From Wuchereria bancrofti (lineage: Eukaryota > Nematoda > Chromadorea > Rhabditida > Onchocercidae): DNA of 11,473 bases. The stretch's first letter is position 1. Each line of letters starts with the position of its first letter. The stretch lies in assembly GCA_005281725.1 (NCBI GenBank), contig SSBO01000093.1, positions 1,435-12,907 of the forward strand, given 5' to 3'. This document shows, in pieces, positions 9,333-11,473 of the stretch. Both the position numbers and the translations under genes were made by a program. Below the pieces are notes generated by a model that saw only the letters and a list, made by a program, of their open reading frames with translations, ran no database searches and was not told the DNA's origin.

Positions 9333-9779
9333 GCAATTTTGTTTTAAAATGGCTTGTCCCACTCAACTGGAGCACCACGGCATGGGACTAAATTCAGTGT
9401 GCAATCAGCAAACAATACCTCTGCTTATTAGTTGATTGGCATTTATCATTAGGAAATGGTGTCAACTTAAAGGGTGTAAAACTAAGGTGGGAAAACGATA
9501 AAACCATGGAGTAAAAGCTCATCTTTGATTGATGACTCTCTGACCGATGATAATATTCTCATGTGGCTGTGTGTCCTCCCAGTAGACCGTTTCGATAGCT
9601 CTCTGGATAGTTTTATCCGCTGCAGCAAATGCTCCGCTCGATCCTCCATCACTATTTCCTATGAAATCATTGGTAAATCTAAATTATTTTAAAGGGAGGA
9701 TCCTTGCTTGATTTACAAAGCAGTAAAAAACGGGGCTGGCGTCTTATTTTTTAATTTTTGTACTATGTACACCTTATGC

Positions 9780-9824
9780 CTTTATAAAGATTACACTCCT
9801 TCAGAAGATGAAGAATATATGAGC
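9780..9824 (+). pseudogene. dksA: DksA-type transcription factor fragment
   Basis: The plus-strand reading is LYKDYTPSEDEEYMS, resembling the N-terminal region of alphaproteobacterial DksA (xxYxPSExExYMNPxQLxYF), an RNA polymerase secondary-channel regulator. The match stops at MS, where NPKQ would be expected. The next base but one begins an rpoC piece on the opposite strand, so a junction can be placed within about two bases of 9825. The zinc-finger cysteines and coiled coil are missing; about 15 of some 140 residues remain. The long plus-strand open frame 9708-10019 that includes it is a chance fusion across at least three fragments. Confidence 0.72.
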
Positions 9825-9825
9825 G

Positions 9826-9885
9826 TATTACAGAACGTCCAGAATAGTCTACCCTTTTTCCTAAGAGATTTTGGCGGAAACGGTC
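9826..9885 (-). pseudogene. rpoC: RNA polymerase beta-prime fragment, copy 2
   Basis: The minus-strand reading contains RFRQNLLGKRVDYSGRSVI, an almost invariant segment of the beta-prime subunit just before the active centre. Its arginines and lysine lie close to the DNA template and the bridge helix. Twenty codons are present without a stop; the family has about 1,400. Donor sequence should continue with VVGP on one side (seen in the other rpoC piece at 2064) and with KxGR before RFRQ on the other (not seen). It abuts dksA on the right-reading strand and unrelated sequence beyond 9885. In Wolbachia rpoB and rpoC are fused, but no rpoB piece was recognised. Confidence 0.92.
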
Positions 9886-9972
9886 AAGGGAAATTATTAA
9901 TATCTTATGGAATGCAAGAAAAAATGAATTCTTCCTTTGCTTCACCAGGAGGAGATGATGTACTCTACCACC

Positions 9973-10017
9973 TGACAGCACAAACAAGCGAGCAGTATCA
10001 GCACCATACTTCTCTAT
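9973..10017 (-). pseudogene. leuS: Leucyl-tRNA synthetase fragment
   Basis: The minus-strand reading is IEKYGADTARLFVLS, matching the LeuRS segment that follows the KMSKS loop (KYGADTxRLFxLxxxPP). LeuRS charges tRNA-Leu. The next expected residues, with two prolines, are replaced by GGRVHH, and the KMSKS motif that should lie just upstream is absent. About 15 of some 850 residues are kept. Isoleucyl and valyl synthetases have related but less similar text (YGADALR). The minus-strand open frame 9763-10266 joins this piece, an unassigned stretch and the rpoC piece by chance, and should not be read as one 167-residue protein. Confidence 0.8.
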
Positions 10018-10317
10018 GAGGATGCTGTAATGTATGATAGACTTTCTTATATGGATTTCTGTTCCAGCGGGCAGCCGTGCAGATAAAATTTTCGTAGAGT
10101 TTACATAGTTTCCCCAGTAACCATTTCTTAAATATTTATAGCTAAAGCAACATTCCGCTTGCACATGGACACAAATGGTTATGCGAGATATTAGTACCAG
10201 AAAAGGGTGAAGCAGTAAAATTATATCTATCTGATCATCGACTATAAAACTACAGAGCTGGTCCAATGTGCCCGTTACCGTCTAAAAATGAATGTGAATA
10301 ATGACTGGATGGCATGG
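10018..10317. other. Unassigned mosaic sequence
   Basis: No gene recognised. A plus-strand reading MYDRLSYMDF at about 10032-10061 recalls IS5-type transposases, in which a YDRxSFxxFL run is common, but ten residues are too few to call an insertion sequence. The minus-strand open frame from 10266 has a hydrophobic run (IDIILLLHPFLVLI) that could suggest a membrane segment, without any family match. Confidence 0.4.
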
Positions 10318-10419
10318 AAAGCCTGCTATTTCAACACTTGCCTCAGTATGACCATTACGTGCTAAAACCCCACCATCGTTTGCAATAATAGGGAAAACAT
10401 GACCAGGAGTACCTTCTTC
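10318..10419 (-). pseudogene. ribB: 3,4-dihydroxy-2-butanone 4-phosphate synthase (RibB) fragment
   Basis: This is the longest recognised piece, 34 codons on the minus strand with no stop. The reading contains [15 protein letters not shown], then [18 protein letters not shown]. The RPGHVFPL and GGVLxRxGHTEAAVDLA blocks are diagnostic of RibB and of the RibB half of RibA/B fusions, which make the four-carbon riboflavin precursor from ribulose 5-phosphate. The His and Glu of GHTEA belong to the active site. The usual R before PGH is T. The family is about 210 residues. After AGF the match is lost. Riboflavin synthesis is retained in many Wolbachia, so a donor of that kind is plausible. Confidence 0.92.
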
Positions 10420-10916
10420 GAAGCTTTGCAGTTTAGGTGGAACCATAAGGTACACTATGTCTTAACTTCTCACTACCAAGACTACCAACAAAAATCCTAG
10501 CAATCTCCAGACTAACCAATCTTGTTTCGTTATCAAGGTTACATATTAGGCAGCTTAAAGGACATAGTTGTAAAGCTGTCTAGAATAGGACATTAAAACT
10601 CCATGACGAAGACATAGATAGAGTTAGCTCTTTCATGGTAATGTAATTAACTAGAATTCTTGAAAACTCTGACCTACATCCTATTAAAATATTGTACAGT
10701 GCTAAAAATGATAGGAAATTTAAGCGGGGATAAGGATGGACAACAACCTAGTAGTACTCTTCATCAAAATCTTTTTTTAAGTTGATTGGTCGATAATTGT
10801 TCGGCAAAATTTCTCCTCTTAAACGTAGTTCTTCTATAACCATTTTTAGGTTCCAAATCAAACCATACAAGTGGCAGATTTGCCAAGGGCTGTGTTAAAA
10901 AACCTGACACGCCTGG
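10420..10916. other. Unassigned mosaic sequence with a small open frame
   Basis: No recognised gene. Minus-strand readings of interest are DNETRLVSLEIARIF (about 10490-10535) and a frame from an ATG at 10843 to a stop at 10748 that contains ELRLRGEILPNNYRPI and ends KDFDEEYY. The latter could be the C-terminal end of a donor protein, but I cannot name it. It overlaps, in another frame, the open frame 10764-11033. A sequence related to the 23-base repeat lies at 10444-10455. The 14-mer ACTCCATGACGAAG at about 10596-10609 recurs inverted near 6693-6706. Confidence 0.4.
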
Positions 10917-10947
10917 TCCCCGGTGGCCAAGCATTGGGTTTTTTTCT
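10917..10947 (-). pseudogene. ppdK: Pyruvate phosphate dikinase fragment
   Basis: The minus-strand reading is EKNPMLGHRG, matching the ENPMLGxRGCRL motif of pyruvate, phosphate dikinase, which interconverts pyruvate and phosphoenolpyruvate. The motif lies in the PEP-binding barrel, where the Arg contacts substrate. The expected CRL after HRG is replaced by PGV, so the match ends there, and nothing N-terminal of EKN is recognisable. About ten of some 880 residues are present. The motif is distinctive, but the related PEP-protein phosphotransferase (enzyme I) has NPxLGxRGxR too, so the family call is firmer than the enzyme name. Confidence 0.62.
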
Positions 10948-11140
10948 GCCCCTATAATGGCCTCATTAAGTACTATCCCATAAGGAGATTCAACCTCTGA
11001 TTCCCTTAACTTCTGGGTGGTTTTTATGTCCAATTAAAGACAAGAAAGGTGTATTAGTAACTTGTACAAGAGCTGAATTACAGCATCAAGTGCTAAAACA
11101 ACGCCACCTAGCACTTTCACGAACCCTTCAGCATCATCAG
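10948..11140. other. Right edge of the mosaic, unassigned
   Basis: The minus-strand reading ESPYGIVLNEAIIGA (about 10950-10994) and a second, ITDDAEGFVKVLGGVVLALD (about 11078-11140), look like bacterial protein text but were not assigned. The satellite-type sequence starts abruptly at about 11141, directly after the second reading, marking the right boundary between mosaic and flanking repeat. Confidence 0.45.
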
Positions 11141-11454
11141 TAATTTTTTATTAATTAATTTTATTTACTAATTTTTTATTGACTAATTTTATTAACTAAT
11201 TTTTTATTAACTAATTTACTAACTGCATGCTTTTTTGTCCAATTAAACTTAACCACTTTATGTTTCTTTTATTTCCGCATGCCTTTTTAATTACTTATAA
11301 CTTTTTGCATGCTTTTTTTGTTTATCTAATTTTACAATAACCTTTGATTCCTTTATTTCTGCATGCCTTTTTGGTTACTTACAACTTACTGTATGTTTTT
11401 ATTAACTAATTTTTTATTAACTAATTTTATTAACTAATTTTTTATTAACTAATT
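11141..11454 (+). repeat. Right copy of flanking direct repeat
   Basis: Ungapped match to 107-420 in the same orientation with about ten substitutions. It contains the same two ~83 bp core units (about 11225-11306 and 11307-11390) between alternating 13- and 15-base satellite units. The array carries on to the end of the window and in the right copy it is more regular than in the left. Confidence 0.9.
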
Positions 11455-11473
11455 TTATTAACTAATTTTTTAT
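11398..11473 (+). repeat. Alternating 15/13-base satellite array
   Basis: ATTAACTAATTTTTT (15) and ATTAACTAATTTT (13) alternate almost perfectly, making a 28-base higher-order unit that runs off the window. The same alternation is visible, more mutated, at about 86-190, 364-422 and 11141-11220. It is simple non-coding repeat, probably host. Confidence 0.85.

Larger units (their letters stand above)
6773..9779. other. Unassigned mosaic sequence, 3 kb
   Basis: Three kilobases with no gene I can name. Minus-strand coding-like readings are HGFQAVGAAFAGLRLLYS (about 6865-6920, in a frame open to a stop at 6777), GLGICVELIRVYKR (7340-7404 area), VELPEIKPIVTDP (about 7942-7981), DPAEIKARPEALRSKYRGK (about 8366-8425), DPYDVFKGIKSVLLSSKQG (9155-9215 area) and GNSDGGSSGAFAAADKTIQR (about 9600-9660). 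Plus-strand ones are VKELVERTY near 7109-7135 and VESKRFLGVHIAPRQFPLP near 8731-8790. Joins between them are undefined. Exact short repeats at 7690/9310, 7732/4327 and 8156/8311 are listed separately. No RNA gene, CRISPR or insertion sequence was seen. Confidence 0.4.

Noticed and set aside
9708..10019. A 103-codon plus-strand open frame as a gene
   Set aside because: Only codons for the DksA-like piece resemble a protein. From 9826 on it is antisense to the rpoC and leuS pieces.
10032..10061. IS5-family transposase remnant (MYDRLSYMDF)
   Set aside because: Only ten residues resemble the family; no inverted repeats, DDE residues or target duplication are visible.
9763..10266. A 167-codon minus-strand open frame as a single protein
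   Set aside because: It joins a LeuRS motif, an unrecognised stretch and an RNA polymerase beta-prime motif that never occur in one protein; it is a chance fusion of shards.
6693..10609. Inverted 14-base match ACTCCATGACGAAG as a real inverted repeat
   Set aside because: Length is compatible with chance and no pairing extends beyond it.
10764..11033. An 89-codon minus-strand open frame as a gene
   Set aside because: It contains a PPDK motif in the middle with non-PPDK text on both sides and no ribosome-binding site of note, and another coding-like frame overlaps its end.
421..11140. Mitochondrial insertion (NUMT) or a degraded bacterial chromosome region
   Set aside because: The recognised genes are not normally mitochondrial. 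A decaying bacterial region would keep longer collinear pseudogenes instead of unordered 30-100 bp pieces.

Overview
This window looks like eukaryotic nuclear DNA carrying a heavily shredded bacterial insertion, not a working bacterial gene region. No complete gene is visible. The longest open frames are short and most cross fragment boundaries. Scattered through the interior are short pieces, about 30 to 100 bp, that translate without a stop into highly conserved cores of bacterial housekeeping proteins. They come from unrelated pathways, on both strands and in no genomic order. Recognised pieces are SSB, an ABC exporter ATPase, RNA polymerase beta-prime (two pieces), methionine aminopeptidase, a 2-oxoacid dehydrogenase E2, TrmD, the GTPase Der, DksA, leucyl-tRNA synthetase, RibB and pyruvate phosphate dikinase; a PurQ piece is weaker.

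The gene set and the AT-rich base composition fit an intracellular alphaproteobacterium. A Wolbachia-like endosymbiont in an invertebrate host, for example a filarial nematode or arthropod, is my inference: nuclear Wolbachia transfers are well known in those animals. The genus is not proven here. The recognised genes are not normally mitochondrial, so an ordinary mitochondrial insertion is unlikely.

Layout: bases 1-106 are AT-rich flank. Bases 107-420 are a repeat with a core of two ~83 bp units between arrays of alternating 13- and 15-base units. From about 421 to 11140 runs the mosaic, with recognised pieces at 735 (ssb), 1957 (ABC), 2064 (rpoC), 2374 (map), 3669 (E2), 5938 (trmD), 6734 (der), 9780 (dksA), 9826 (rpoC), 9973 (leuS), 10318 (ribB) and 10917 (ppdK). 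The stretches between contain no complete gene; several hold coding-like peptides I cannot name. Bases 11141-11454 are a second copy of the flanking repeat in the same orientation, about 97% identical at a constant offset of 11,034 bases, and the array continues to the window end.

The genes do not work together. The pieces are relics of a broken donor genome rejoined at random, and the interest lies in how such a fine-grained mosaic formed and why it sits between direct repeats. Some segments recur: two rpoC pieces share 20 bases, and a 23-base sequence occurs twice exactly with two looser relatives. All protein names rest on motif recognition by eye; no database search was possible.
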